Assembly: GCF_002127325.2 (NCBI RefSeq)
Contig: NC_035449.2
Location: 144,002,946-144,066,945, forward strand
Reading direction: 5' to 3'
Source of the DNA: Helianthus annuus
Taxonomy: Eukaryota; Streptophyta; Magnoliopsida; Asterales; Asteraceae
Length of the DNA: 64,000 bases
How positions within the stretch are numbered: position 1 is the stretch's first letter; every line of letters begins with the position of its first letter. The notes below the pieces were generated by a model that was not told the origin of the DNA, searched no databases, and worked only from the letters and a program-made list of their open reading frames with translations. Shown here piece after piece: positions 53,579 to 64,000 of the stretch. Both the position numbers and the translations under genes were made by a program.

Positions 53579-55914
53579 GTAAGTGTCCTTAAACCCCTCT
53601 AATTACTTTTAGCTTAGTTAATTAGCTAAAAGTCAAACCATCGTAATTAAGGTTTGACTTCGTGATTACTTATAATGTGCTCTGTCAAATCACGAATTAA
53701 AGATACCTTTGAGAAGGTAATTAAGTGGGTATCAAACCCTTAAAAGGATATTTCCAGATTCCCACTTTAAGCATGCAAATTGTCGAGTCAAAGCTAACTA
53801 TAAAAAGTCAACAGAACGCTTAACTTCAAATTAACTTATAATTAGCAATGTAGGTTACATGCAATCTGTTTGATCATTAAAATAACTTGGTAATTAATGT
53901 AAGAACATGTTCCAACATGTTCAACTCGACAATTTTCAGTTTAGGCTCGGTTTGGAACCGAAAGTCGCAAAGTTTGACTTCTGCTTTGACTTCCAGTTCT
54001 GACCCGTTTAAGCCAAGATTAGGATTGCCTTAGAGCTTCTTTTGAACCTATTTTCATATTAGTATAACTCTCTGAGATTATACAACCCGGTTCAATAGAT
54101 ATCATATTCACATGCATGTTTCCGTTAATTGCTTATATGTTGACCATTATGCCCATTTGACCTTAAAACATGATTTTTGAAAATGTAAAAGAGTAGGCAC
54201 CTTAGTTGCTAATTTATAAACTTGCACCCAAAATTTGAAGTCAGTTTAAGGTCTAGATTAAGAGTTATACTCAATAGCGTAATTAAGAGCTTCTTTACTA
54301 ATTAAATGGCGTAAATTACGTATAACCTATTAAAACCCAAATTTTTATACCAAACTTTTTACCCACTATTATAAAATAATATTTTGGGAATTTTGAAGAT
54401 TTTTATTTATTTTTAGGCTGAGCATAACTTAGTATTCTAAGGTTCATTCTGTTTATGCCGGTTTTGCCCTTTTTAGCCATAAAATGAGTTTTACAAAACC
54501 TTTTGACCTCAAACCAATTTCTACTGATTTGTTATGATAAATATATTATTTTGAGCCTTCTGGAATATTAAAAATATCAGCTTTTTACAGAAAACCCGGA
54601 AATGGCTCCAAATCGCCTTTTTAGGCATTTTTAACACATAAGTGTGCACTAGGACCTTATTTAGCATAAGGGTTTGAACCTACTGATGTAATTAGTATAC
54701 TTTTATATTTTAAACAGTAGGCAAACGTTTTGAACTCAGAATTCCAGAATTGACCTTTTAGGCACTTGTGAAATTACCAAAATGCCCCTACGGTGCATAG
54801 TAAGGTTAAAGCCAATAAATTTCACAAATTTTGATACCCTACTGTTATAACTTAGTAAATTAAATATATTTACTAATGTAATCAGACCTGTAACTCAGGT
54901 TATTAATTTAACTCTTTTACACCTTATAAAATGACCAAAACGCCCTTATGAGGCATAGTTTTGGTTTAAAAATCATTTGGGGCATAATGAAAGGTATCAT
55001 TCTGATATCACAACATATTTTAAGTATATTAACTTCAGAAACTTGTATTTGACTCCTATGGTTACTCGTTACGCATTATACGCGTTCGGATCGGCTTATG
55101 TGGTTAATTTGACCCTTATAGCCGAAACGGGTCAAACCATATCTTTTTGGTCTCAAAATTCAGAATGTGATTATATTACCCATATAAAACAAGTGTGCAA
55201 GTTTGTTGGGTCAAAACCACATTCTTAAACGGTCTTCGCCTCATTGTGCGTTTAAAACCGTAATCTTTATATAAAACTAACCGGTCTAAGCTTAAGACCC
55301 GTTAGGATTCTAATAGGTTATTAAAACCTTAATTTCCAGATCTAGGAGCCTAGTACAAGCTACTTGCACTCGTTATATTTGGTTTATACTTGCTCAGGTA
55401 AATACGTTTAACTTATTTTCCCTATACGGGCTTGGGGTACGGTATATAAAATACCGCTTGGTCGGGGAATTGACCTTAACCAGCTGATGGTTAAGTGCTG
55501 TCAAATTAACTCGTTTGAAAATGTTGTTTTGTTTGTTTAACGCCTTTGGGGGTTTAATGACCATGTCCCGGATATCCTTGGCATCATTCTATGAATGGCC
55601 ACGACCTTAGCGCACGGGTGTAGGCGTACACCCGTAGTGCATTTTATTGCATATAATCGTCGGCACGGGAGGAGTCTCGCGGCGTTTATATTAAGTGGTG
55701 TGTCTATTGAGCTTTAACCCGACACGACCCGGGCTACTGAACGCAGAACAAACATGTAATTCTTTTACAAGATTATTAAGCAAATAATTATCCCAAGTTA
55801 TAAAAAGTTTTATGCCACGTGCATTTAAATCAATTTTAAACATTTTTAAAACGAGTCAGTTGAATTGTATTTACCAGTGTAAACTGACGTATTTTCCAAA
55901 AAGACTAAGTGCAG
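53579..55914 (+). promoter_or_regulatory. Candidate leader intron in the CV4 5' LTR
   Basis: It runs from GTAAGTGTCC to AAGTGCAG followed by GTAC (2336 bp). Other acceptor-like sites are TATGCAG at 56386, seven bases before ORF0, and TATGTAG at 58648, before gag. Splicing is inferred. Confidence 0.5.
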
Positions 55915-56207
55915 GTACTACGCGAAATAGGCTGGTCACTCCTTAAGCATCCATAGAGTCTCGCAAGCTTAGGATGCATGAAGTCTGTTGAAATGAAGTT
56001 TCCTTTTTGTTTGATTCTGCCTGTGGATTTTATTTCGACATTTTGTGATACTTGGATATCACAATAAATTTTAAGTTGAAATAAATCTATCTTTGCTTCC
56101 GCTGTGCATTATAATTTGTGTTGTTTGACTATGACGATATCAACTACGTCACGATAATCCCCCACCGGGCCCACCGGTGACACGTGGAAATTTAGGGGTG
56201 TGACAGG

Positions 56208-56221
56208 TTGGTATCAGAGCC
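56208..56221 (+). other. Primer binding site of CV4
   Basis: TTGGTATCAGAGCC begins three bases after the LTR end; initiator methionine tRNA type. Confidence 0.92.
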
Positions 56222-56392
56222 AACACTGAGTAAATTAAACACTAGCCTTTTGTGTTTAGTCTTAGTGCACGAATTGCACATTCTTCGAGTTCTGATGTCT
56301 AGACAAAGAACATAGGACAAACTCTGTTTTGTTATATTTTTGGGTCTTATATTATTATATTGTGGTTATCTAAAACTTGTATGCAGGTCAAT

Positions 56393-57631
56393 ATGCCACC
56401 AAGGTTTCTTCGCGGACGAGGCAAGGCCCCTGTCACGGGTCACGACCACGAAGTCGGGCCTTCGCACCGGCGTACCCCGTCCATCACCATGAGCACCAGT
56501 CCACAGGAGCCGTGGAGGCTCTATGTTGAACCAGGGAGACGATCAGTTTCCCTCAGCTCTTCACCTTCTTACCAGCACTCATTTGGGCCCCAGTCAGAAA
56601 ATGAGCCCAACGAGCAACCACCCTCTTTCATACCTCTGCAGAGATCCAACTCTCACCACTCCTTTGGTGACCCAACCCCAACCTTCCAAAGCCGGTTCAA
56701 CCCGGCTAACATTTTTCCAGAACCCGTGGGTTTTAACCCACTTGGACCGGAAGACCACTTCTCTGGGGATAACGATATGGACGAGGATACTGACCCTATG
56801 GAGCCTGCTACGGGGACGCCCAAGCACCCAATAGAGATCTCTGACGGATCATCTTTTCACGGATCGCCTTATCGCGGTCCAGACAACTACGAGGAGAGGT
56901 TCCGAAACATCGACTGGTATTTTACCCCCTCACACCACTCGTCCCCTTACCAGCAGCAACAACAGCAGCAGCAACCGCAACAGGATCCTTCTCAGGATTC
57001 TCGTTTCGTGGCAGTTACACCGCCACCACCACCACCAGTGGAACAGCAGCCACCTCCGGAGCCACCGAGGCAGAGGAGATCGAACGCACGGATGTCCGTG
57101 CGAGGGGGTGTCCGCATCAGCACACCCCAACCATCAAGTGGCAGCCATTATCCGCCACTTTAGGAGGAAGAGGAAGAACAACAATTGGGGGGTCCATCAA
57201 GCCCCATTCCAGAAATCAACTCAGTACCTATGGCACCTCCGTTGGGTTTTGACAACCCAATCCCTGCATACGCCGGTTCGGCAGCGTATAACCCCTTTGA
57301 GCAGCCAGCGCATACTCACTACAACTTCGGCTATGCGGAGGTCGATCCATATCAAGTAGCTCGGGACTACAACGCTCTTCATCCTGAAGGACCATACGGA
57401 GGACCATGGACCACTGGTTACCCGACTTATGGGTACCAGCATTCACCACCTCCTCAACCTATGTACCAGCCGCCGCAGCCACAGCTGATTCCGCCGGAAC
57501 ATCAGCAGGAGGTTCTTGAGAGGTTGCACCAAGTCGAACAGGAAGTTCGAGAGGACCGCAGGGAGCGGCAAGGCTTTTTCAAGGGCCTGTCAGACTTGCT
57601 AAAGGGGAAGTCTAAGAGGAGGGGTCATTAA
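56393..57631 (+). pseudogene. CV4 ORF0: extra protein ahead of gag, one stop
   Basis: It is about 412 codons in one frame with a TAG at 57161-57163. I start at ATG 56393, which follows TATGCAG by six bases. There is a basic start (PPRFLRGRGK), Ser/Pro-rich and Gln/Pro-rich stretches (a Q-run near residues 190-200), an Arg-rich block (RQRRSNARMS), a Tyr/Pro-rich part, and a C-terminal coiled-coil-like helix (VLERLHQVEQEVREDRRERQ) ending in basic residues. I recognise no domain. It shares position and general composition with CV1 ORF0 but no clear sequence similarity. Confidence 0.75.
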
Positions 57632-58661
57632 GGACCTTTGATGTTTGTCTGCTTAGTTGTAATCAGTCCCTGCGTGGACTTTATGTTTCTGTATTCAGCT
57701 CCTGCGTGAGCTTGTCTTTTAGTATTCTGCCCCTGCGTGGGCATGTCTTTCAGTTGACCCCTGCGTGGGTTTGTTTGTTGATTTATTTGTTGTATTTCAC
57801 CCCTGCGTGGGCATGTTGTTGTAGAAGTCCTGTTTTGGGCAAATGATGTACTGTTAAATCTTGATTTAATGAAATGTTGCATTTAAATTTTTATGATTGT
57901 TGTTATAAATAAGTATATGAATAAACTTAAAATAAAATGAAAATAACATTTCCTAAAATAAAAGAAGACCTACCATTTGTGTAAAATGGCAAAAATCTAA
58001 AAAAGGACAAGACCTAGCCACATGTCATTTTAAGACAAGGCCAAAATGGTATCTCCATAATTAGATTCAGGTCCATAATTAACGTCTCAACTTAGGATTG
58101 ATCTGCGTTATAAAGAGAATCTAAGGGGTAAAAGCCTAGCCACGTGTCGTTGCAGACATGGCCAAGATGGCAGAACCTGTCTAAAAGATTCCAAATTCTG
58201 TTAACATCTGTGAGTATGTTGACATATTGGGCAAATTGTGACCCAGTAGAAGTCACATAGACCATCATTGAGAATTGGGTTAATTTAAGATTCCCTGCAA
58301 GTAAATGACCATTCCTTAAGAATGAAGTACCTACGGGTAGTAATTAATGTCCTAGGGACTAAAAGACAGTTTGAGTCTGCAACTCACTGTCTAGAATAGG
58401 GTAATGAACTGTGATTCAAACCCTAATGCCTTGATTCTGTAAGAATCCGGGTTATAAGCTAACACTGTCCTTGTGACTAAGTTATATGTTAATTCTTAAG
58501 TATAATATAGGGTTATAATACAGACCCTGAATTTATGTTAATTAATAATTTAACCTGCAATGGCTATTTAAAACCATGGTTAATAAAATACATAAAATAC
58601 TGTATTAACTATTAAATAAAAACCTTGCCCATTATTGTTTATATGTAGCAATTGAAGCTAC
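57632..58661 (+). other. CV4 spacer between ORF0 and gag
   Basis: It is non-coding. Five copies of a CCTGCGTGRGC word lie at 57667-57812 (next entry). The rest is AT-rich and ends in ATATGTAG, 14 bases before the gag ATG. Confidence 0.65.
57667..57812 (+). repeat. Five spaced copies of CCCTGCGTGGGC
   Basis: Copies lie at about 57668, 57701, 57730, 57758 and 57800, separated by T-rich spacers of 16-30 bp. The last three match the core exactly or nearly so. Confidence 0.85.
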
Positions 58662-61600
58662 ATGGCGGGGTCGGATGAAGTGAATAGTCGTCCGGTGGAG
58701 AACCACGATAACGCAAAGATACAGTTAACTGGTGCAGAGTTGAAAGCACTGGTAGATAATGCGGTTACTAAGGCTTTAGAAAGACAGTGCAGTGAGTACA
58801 GCGGGACCCATAGTAGAACCCTGTCTACACCGCATAATAAATCTAAGACTCATTCAGAGGCTCACAGCAAGCCACCTTCTGTCAAACCCAAGTCTAAAAA
58901 GGAGGAATCCAAGAAGGAGGATGATAGACATTCTTCGAATGAAAATGATAATCATTCCAAGAAGATTGTGCTTTATAATGCCCCACGTGCCAAGGGTTGC
59001 ACGTATAAATACTTTGTATCTTGTAAACCTCGGAATTTCACTGGGGAGAAGGGGGCAGTAGACTGTATGACTTGGCTTGATGAGATGGAGACGGTAGTGG
59101 ATATAAGTGGCTGTGCTGAAAGAGATATTGTGAAGTTCGTGACGCAATCTTTCAAGGGTGATGCCCTGCAATGGTGGAAGTCGTTGATTCAAGCCACCGG
59201 GAAAGTACCTCTATACAACATGTCTTGGGAACAATTTGTTGCCCTAATCAAGGAAAATTATTGCCCACAGCACGAGGTCGAGGGAATAGAGTCTGATTTC
59301 CTATCTCTGGTTATGAAGAACCTGGACTGCCAGGCTTATCTCACAACCTTCAATACCTTGTCGAGGCTAGTTCCCTATCTTGTAACACCTGAACCAAAGA
59401 GGATAGCCCGTTTCATTGCGGGTCTGGCCCCAGAAATTAAAGCAAGCGTCAAGGCCTCTCGGCCCACTACTTTTCGATAGGTGGCTGACCTATCTCTGTC
59501 CCTTACAAAAGATGCAGTTAGACAGAGATCACTGAGGGCCGCAGATGCCGAGAAACGAAAACGCGAAGATGATGGTTCGCGACGCTCAGATAAGAAGCGG
59601 AAAGGCAATGACGACCACAAGAAAGGGTCTGGGTCCAAGAAGGGAGATCAACAGTCGGGTGAGAAGCCCAGGTGCAAGGTTTGTAAGAAGCACCATTTCG
59701 GGAAATGCAGGCAGGAGTCTAGGTTCCAATCTCAGCAGAAACTATGTGCGATTTGCAAGTCCCCGGATCATAAGGCATTAGATTGCAAGAAACTTAAGGA
59801 TGCCACCTGCTTCAATTGTAATGAGAAGGGACATATTAGACCCAACTGCCCGAAGCTTGTCAAGAAAACAGAAGAGGGAAAGAAGACAAATGCAAGGGTC
59901 TTCCGCATGGATGCAAAGGAAGCTATACAGGATGATAATGTCATAACAGGTACTTTTCTCGTTAATGATGTCTACGCAAGGGTTTTATTTGACTCTGGGG
60001 CGGATAGGTCCTTTGTAGATAATAAGTTCTGTGAACTGTTGAAATTACCTGTTAAAGTCCTAAGTATGAAATACGAAGTGGAATTAGCTGATGGATCATT
60101 AGAAACAGTTTCGACTGTATTAGATGGATGTGTCCTATCCATTAGGAACCACTCTTTTCCTTTGTCCTTGTTACCCTTTAAGCTAGCAGGCTTTGATGTA
60201 GTAATAGGGATGGATTGGTTATCGCATAACCAAGCCCAGATAGTATGCAACAAGAAGCAGGTAGTAATCAAGACCTCATCTGGTGAGCCACTCACTATTC
60301 AGGGAGATACTCAACACGGAATGCCAAAGCGTGTGGCAATGCTTAAGGCATCCGGGTGCACGAGTAGGGGTTGTGTCATTTATGTGGCACGAGTAACCAT
60401 TGAGGAGAAGAAGCCCAGGATCGAAGACATACCGATCATTTCTGACTATCCCGAAGTTTTTCCGGAGGAACTACCTGGTTTGCCGCCAGATAGGCAGGTG
60501 GAGTTTAGGATTGACATCATCCCCGGAGCTGCACTAGTGGCCAGAGCACCATATAGACTAGCACCAACGGAGATGAAGGAATTAAGGACACAGCTAGATG
60601 ATTTGCTAGCTAAAGGCTTTATTAGACCTAGTTCATCTCCATGGGGAGCGCCAATTCTGTTTGTCAAAAAGAAGGATGGGTCAATGCGTCTATGCATTGA
60701 TTACCGTGAGCTAAATAAGGTTACTATCAAGAACAGATATCCTTTGCCTAGAATCGATGATCTATTCGACCAACTACAGGGAGCGAGTTACTTTTCCAAG
60801 ATAGATCTCAGGTCTGGCTATCATCAATTGAAAGTCAAGGAGGAGGATGTACATAAGACCGCGTTTAGAACTCGTTATGGTCATTACGAGTTCCTAGTGA
60901 TGCCTTTTGGGCTCACTAACGCGCCTGCCGCATTCATGGATCTCATGAATCGCGTATGCAAGCCTTATCTAGATAAATTTGTCATCGTCTTCATTGACGA
61001 CATCCTCATCTACTCAAAGAACCAAGCTGACCATGAGGAGCATCTTTGGTGCATTCTCAAGCTACTTCATCAAGAAAAACTTTATGCCAAGTTTTCAAAG
61101 TGTGAGTTTTGGCTTCGCGAAGTCCAGTTCCTTGGTCATGTGGTGAGCGAACGTGGAATTCAAGTGGATCCCGCAAAGATAGAAGCTATTATGAACTGGC
61201 AAGAGCCAAAGACACCTTCAGAGATTCGTAGCTTCCTAGGCTTGGCTGGGTACTACAGGCGTTTTATTGAAAACTTCTCAAGGATTGCTGCACCCTTAAC
61301 GTCGTTAACACGTAAGAACATTAAGTTTAATTGGGGGCCTAAGCAGCAAGAATCTTTTGATACCTTGAAGCAGAAGTTGAGTAACGCTCCAGTACTGACT
61401 CTACCTGAAGGCATTGAAGAATTTGTGGTGTATTGTGATGCATCACACACCGGAATGGGTTGCGTGTTAATGCAAAAGGGCAAGGTTATAGCCTACGCTT
61501 CACGTCAATTAAAGGTGCACGAAAAGAATTACACCACCCATGACTTAGAGTTGGGTGCCGTTGTATTTGCACTAAAGCTTTGGAGGCATTATCTGTATGG

Positions 61601-63251
61601 GACGAAGTGTGTAATCTATTCCGACCATAAGAGCCTTCAACACCTGTTCAATCAGAAGGATTTGAACATGAGGCAGCGACGATGGATGGAAACCTTGAAC
61701 GATTATGATTGTGAAATAAGATACCATCCAGGCAAGGCTAATGTAGTCGCAGATGCTCTAAGCAGGAAGGAAAGAGTGAAACCGATAAGGATCAATGCCA
61801 AGAGCATTGAAATTAAGAGCAGCTTGAATGAAAAGTTGTTAGCCGCACAAAAGGAAGCTGTGTTGGAAGCTAACTATTCCGAGGAGAAATTAGGAGTAAC
61901 TGAAGAACAGTTGTCCTACGATAAAGACGGATTGTTAGGATTAAATGGATGAATATGGGTTCCTATATATGGAGGACTTCGTGATGTTATCCTCAAGGAA
62001 GCCCACAGTTCCAAGTATTTTGTCCATCCTGGAGCTGATAAGATGTACCAGGATTTAAAGGCAAATTATTGGTGGATAGGCTTGAAAAAGTCTATAGCTG
62101 ATTATGTAGCTAAATGCTTGACGTGTGCTAAAGTCAAAGCAGAACATCAGAAGCCGTCAGGTTTACTGCAACAGCCTGAAATTCCCACTTGGAAATGGGA
62201 AATGGTGACGATGGACTTCATCACCAAATTGCCTAAGACGCCGAAGGGAAATGATACTATATGGGTCATAGTTGATAGACTGACTAAGTCAGCACACTTC
62301 CTGCCCATTAGAGAAACCTTCAGCTCTGACATGCTAGCCCAATTGTACGTAGATAAGATTGTGGCCTTGCATGGTGTGCCAGTATCTATTATCTCGGACC
62401 GGGATACTAGATACACATCTCATTTCTGGAAGAGTTTCCAACAGTCTCTGGGCACTCAATTGAATTTCAGTACGGCTTACCACCCCCAGACGGATGGGCA
62501 GAGTGAGCGTACCATTCAGACGTTGGAAGACATGTTGCGTGCATGTGTGATTGATTTAGGAGGAAGTTGGGACAGGCATTTACCGTTAGTCGAATTCTCC
62601 TACAATAATAGCTACCATACTAGCATTAAGGCTGCGCCTTTCGAGGCACTATATGGTAGAAAGTGCAGAACGCCCATTTGCTGGGCAGAAGTGGGAGATA
62701 CGCAATTATCAGGTCCTGATTTAGTCTTCGAGACAACGGACAAGATTGTCCAAATTTGCGATCGTCTGAAAGCTGCTCGAGATAGGCAGAAGAGCTATGC
62801 GGATGAGAGGTGAAAGCCTCTCAAGTTTGAGGTTGGCGATAAGGTCTTACTCAAAGTATCACCTTGGAAAGGGGTGATGCGATTTGGCAAGAAAGGTAAG
62901 TTAAGCCCAAGGTACATAGGACCATTCGAGATCATCGAATGTGTAGGGTCGGTGGCTTACAAGTTAAACTTACCTGAGGAGCTCGATGGTATTCATAATG
63001 TATTCCACGTCTGCAATCTAAAGAAATGTCTAGCTGACGAGTCGCTAGTCATACCACACACGGATGTGCATATAGACGAGAGCTTAAAATTTGTGGAAAA
63101 ACCTGTGTCGATTGAGGATCGACAGGTAAAGAAGCTTCAGAGGAAGCTTGTGCCTATTGTCAAGGTAAAATGGGATGCTCGTAGAGGTCCTGAATATACG
63201 TGGGAGTTAGAGTCCACGATGCAAGAAAAATACCCTCAATTGTTTCAGTAA
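58662..63251 (+). pseudogene. gag-pol: CV4 gag-pol in one frame with three stops
   Basis: The whole polyprotein stays in one frame for about 1530 codons. It has a Lys/Ser-rich N-terminus, the gag core (FKGDALQWWKSLIQ), three Cys/His clusters (59670-59860, last [14 protein letters not shown]), protease [10 protein letters not shown] near 59990, RT with FIDD near 60990, RNase H ([11 protein letters not shown]), the integrase zinc finger (CLTCAKVK), the DDE core ([33 protein letters not shown]) and a chromodomain-like tail ([16 protein letters not shown]). Stops are TAG 59478-59480 (after gag core), TGA 61950-61952 (before integrase) and TGA 62811-62813 (after the DDE core). All motifs are otherwise intact. 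Confidence 0.94.
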
Positions 63252-63274
63252 ATCTCGAGGTCGAGATTTCTTTT

Positions 63275-63287
63275 AAGGGGTTGAGGA
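63275..63287 (+). other. Polypurine tract of CV4
   Basis: AAGGGGTTGAGGA abuts the TGTAACACC of the 3' LTR. Confidence 0.85.
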
Positions 63288-64000
63288 TGTAACACCTCGG
63301 AAATTCCTGTCCATTGAAATAAAGACACGTGTCATGAGAGACAGACGTGTCAGGAAAACCGGATCAAATAAAAAGATGTATGGTAGGATTTTTTTTAATA
63401 AAAAGGGCGTCATGTTATTTAAATACCTCTGAACGACCCAAGGGCGACATGTTATTAAAACACCTCTGAGCGACCCGAAATTTCTTTTTTTATATAAATC
63501 CCAAGATCCTTAAATCTTTTGAAAATCATCCTATATGATAACCGGTTGTTCCAAATAAATAAAGTTCCATCTGTTATGTGAACTTGGGATTTGACAGGAT
63601 TGTTACTAATGATAATACTGAATAAAAGTCTCATAAGATAGAACCAAGAATAAATATATGAAGCTTGTTAGTTAATTATGAGAATCCAAGGACTTAGTCT
63701 TGATGTTTCCGTCAATTAAAGTTGCCATAAGATTCCAAGGTATCAACATTCATGCAAACATGCAAAACCTGAAAATGGTGGACCCTACATTGCAGTAAAA
63801 GCCTGATGTTTCGACATTTGAAAGTTGCATGGTCAAGACTTAAAAGTTTGCAAATTTTTGTCCTCTGACCATCGGTTACGGACCGCAAAGCCTGAGGCTT
63901 ACGGTCCGTAAGGAGGGTATCTGGGCATGTTTCAGCAAGGGCGGTTACGGACCGTAACCATTTTAGCTTACGGTCCGCAAGAGGTGCTTACAGACCGCAA
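63288..64000 (+). mobile_element. CV4 3' LTR, first 713 bp
   Basis: It matches 52540-53252 with about seven substitutions and one T-run difference, and continues past the window within the palindrome array. Confidence 0.95.

Larger units (their letters stand above)
52540..56205 (+). mobile_element. CV4 5' LTR
   Basis: It runs TGTAACACCTCGG ... GGGGTGTGACA, 3666 bp. It contains a palindrome cluster (53124-53285), TATATAAG at 53454-53461, a candidate intron 53579-55914 and no gene. A 54977-55228 open frame inside it shows no protein character. Confidence 0.95.
52540..64000 (+). mobile_element. CV4: chromovirus with 3.7-kb LTRs, 3' LTR cut by window end
   Basis: It has a 5' LTR, PBS (TTGGTATCAGAGCC), an ORF0 of its own type, gag-pol in a single frame with three stops, PPT and the first 713 bp of the 3' LTR. 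The left flank is ACAGT; the right flank is outside. In the overlapping 713 bp the LTRs differ at about seven sites plus one T-run length. It is a separate family from CV1-CV3, with canonical TG...CA ends. Confidence 0.95.

Noticed and set aside
54977..55228. 83-codon open frame in the CV4 LTR
   Set aside because: It is in the candidate intron, has no motif, and no comparable protein block is seen in other LTRs.

Overview
This window is a dense stack of plant long terminal repeat (LTR) retrotransposons from a large, repeat-rich eudicot genome. There is no prokaryotic gene organisation, no rRNA and no CRISPR. The mix of chromoviruses with several-kilobase LTRs, Tat-lineage gypsy elements and a Ulp1-type Mutator-like gene is what I would expect of an Asteraceae genome, but that attribution is inference. 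Direct repeats at element ends (target site duplications, TSDs) let most of the nesting order be read from the sequence.

Layout. (1) 1-9449 is the 3' part of a chromovirus, TK1: a broken pol on the + strand and a 3' LTR (2422-5727 plus 9374-9449). That LTR is split by TK2, a solo LTR of the same family (5728-9368, TSD GTTGT). (2) 9450-10624 is non-coding, probably retroelement-derived. 10625-13490 (TK3) is an old chromovirus 5' end: LTR end, primer binding site (PBS), a long leader with three ~245-bp repeats, a rearranged gag and a protease remnant. (3) 13500-16148 is intergenic DNA with a SINE (13978-14285) and two LINE 3' fragments. (4) 16149-35597 is TAT1, a minus-strand Tat/Retand-like element with TSD GTTAT. 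It carries LTRs, gag, protease, reverse transcriptase, two RNase H domains, integrase, and a plus-strand (antisense) gene near its 3' end that appears to have its own TATA box and three introns. Its gag is split by CV1 (25000-33751, TSD CCTCT), the youngest and best preserved element: 1475-bp LTRs that differ at about five positions and one 1-nt frameshift. (5) 35603-38690 is AT-rich intergenic DNA with a second SINE (15-bp perfect TSD) and a MITE. (6) 38700-40740 and 51974-52539 are two parts of one Ulp1/Mutator-type gene, split by CV2 (TSD TGATG). CV2 has itself been invaded by CV3 (42659-50962) and shortened by a deletion. (7) 52540 onward is CV4, which cut the same gene again. Its 5' LTR, extra ORF and gag-pol are present, and its 3' LTR runs off the window.

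How the parts work together. CV1, CV2, CV3 and CV4 share one plan: 5' LTR, PBS (TGGTATCAGAGC), an extra ORF ahead of gag (called ORF0 here), gag-protease-RT-RNase H-integrase with a chromodomain-like tail, polypurine tract (PPT), 3' LTR. The LTR promoters also share a plan that I did not expect. A cluster of short GC-rich or TTACGG-type palindromes is followed by a TATA box, then a strong splice-donor-like GTAAGTRTY 115-125 bp further on, then an acceptor-like CAG late in the LTR. Further AG acceptors sit a few bases in front of the ORF0 and gag start codons. This suggests that expression in these elements uses a spliced leader, while genomic RNA must stay unspliced. Most copies are disabled by stops, frameshifts and deletions; only CV1 is close to intact.
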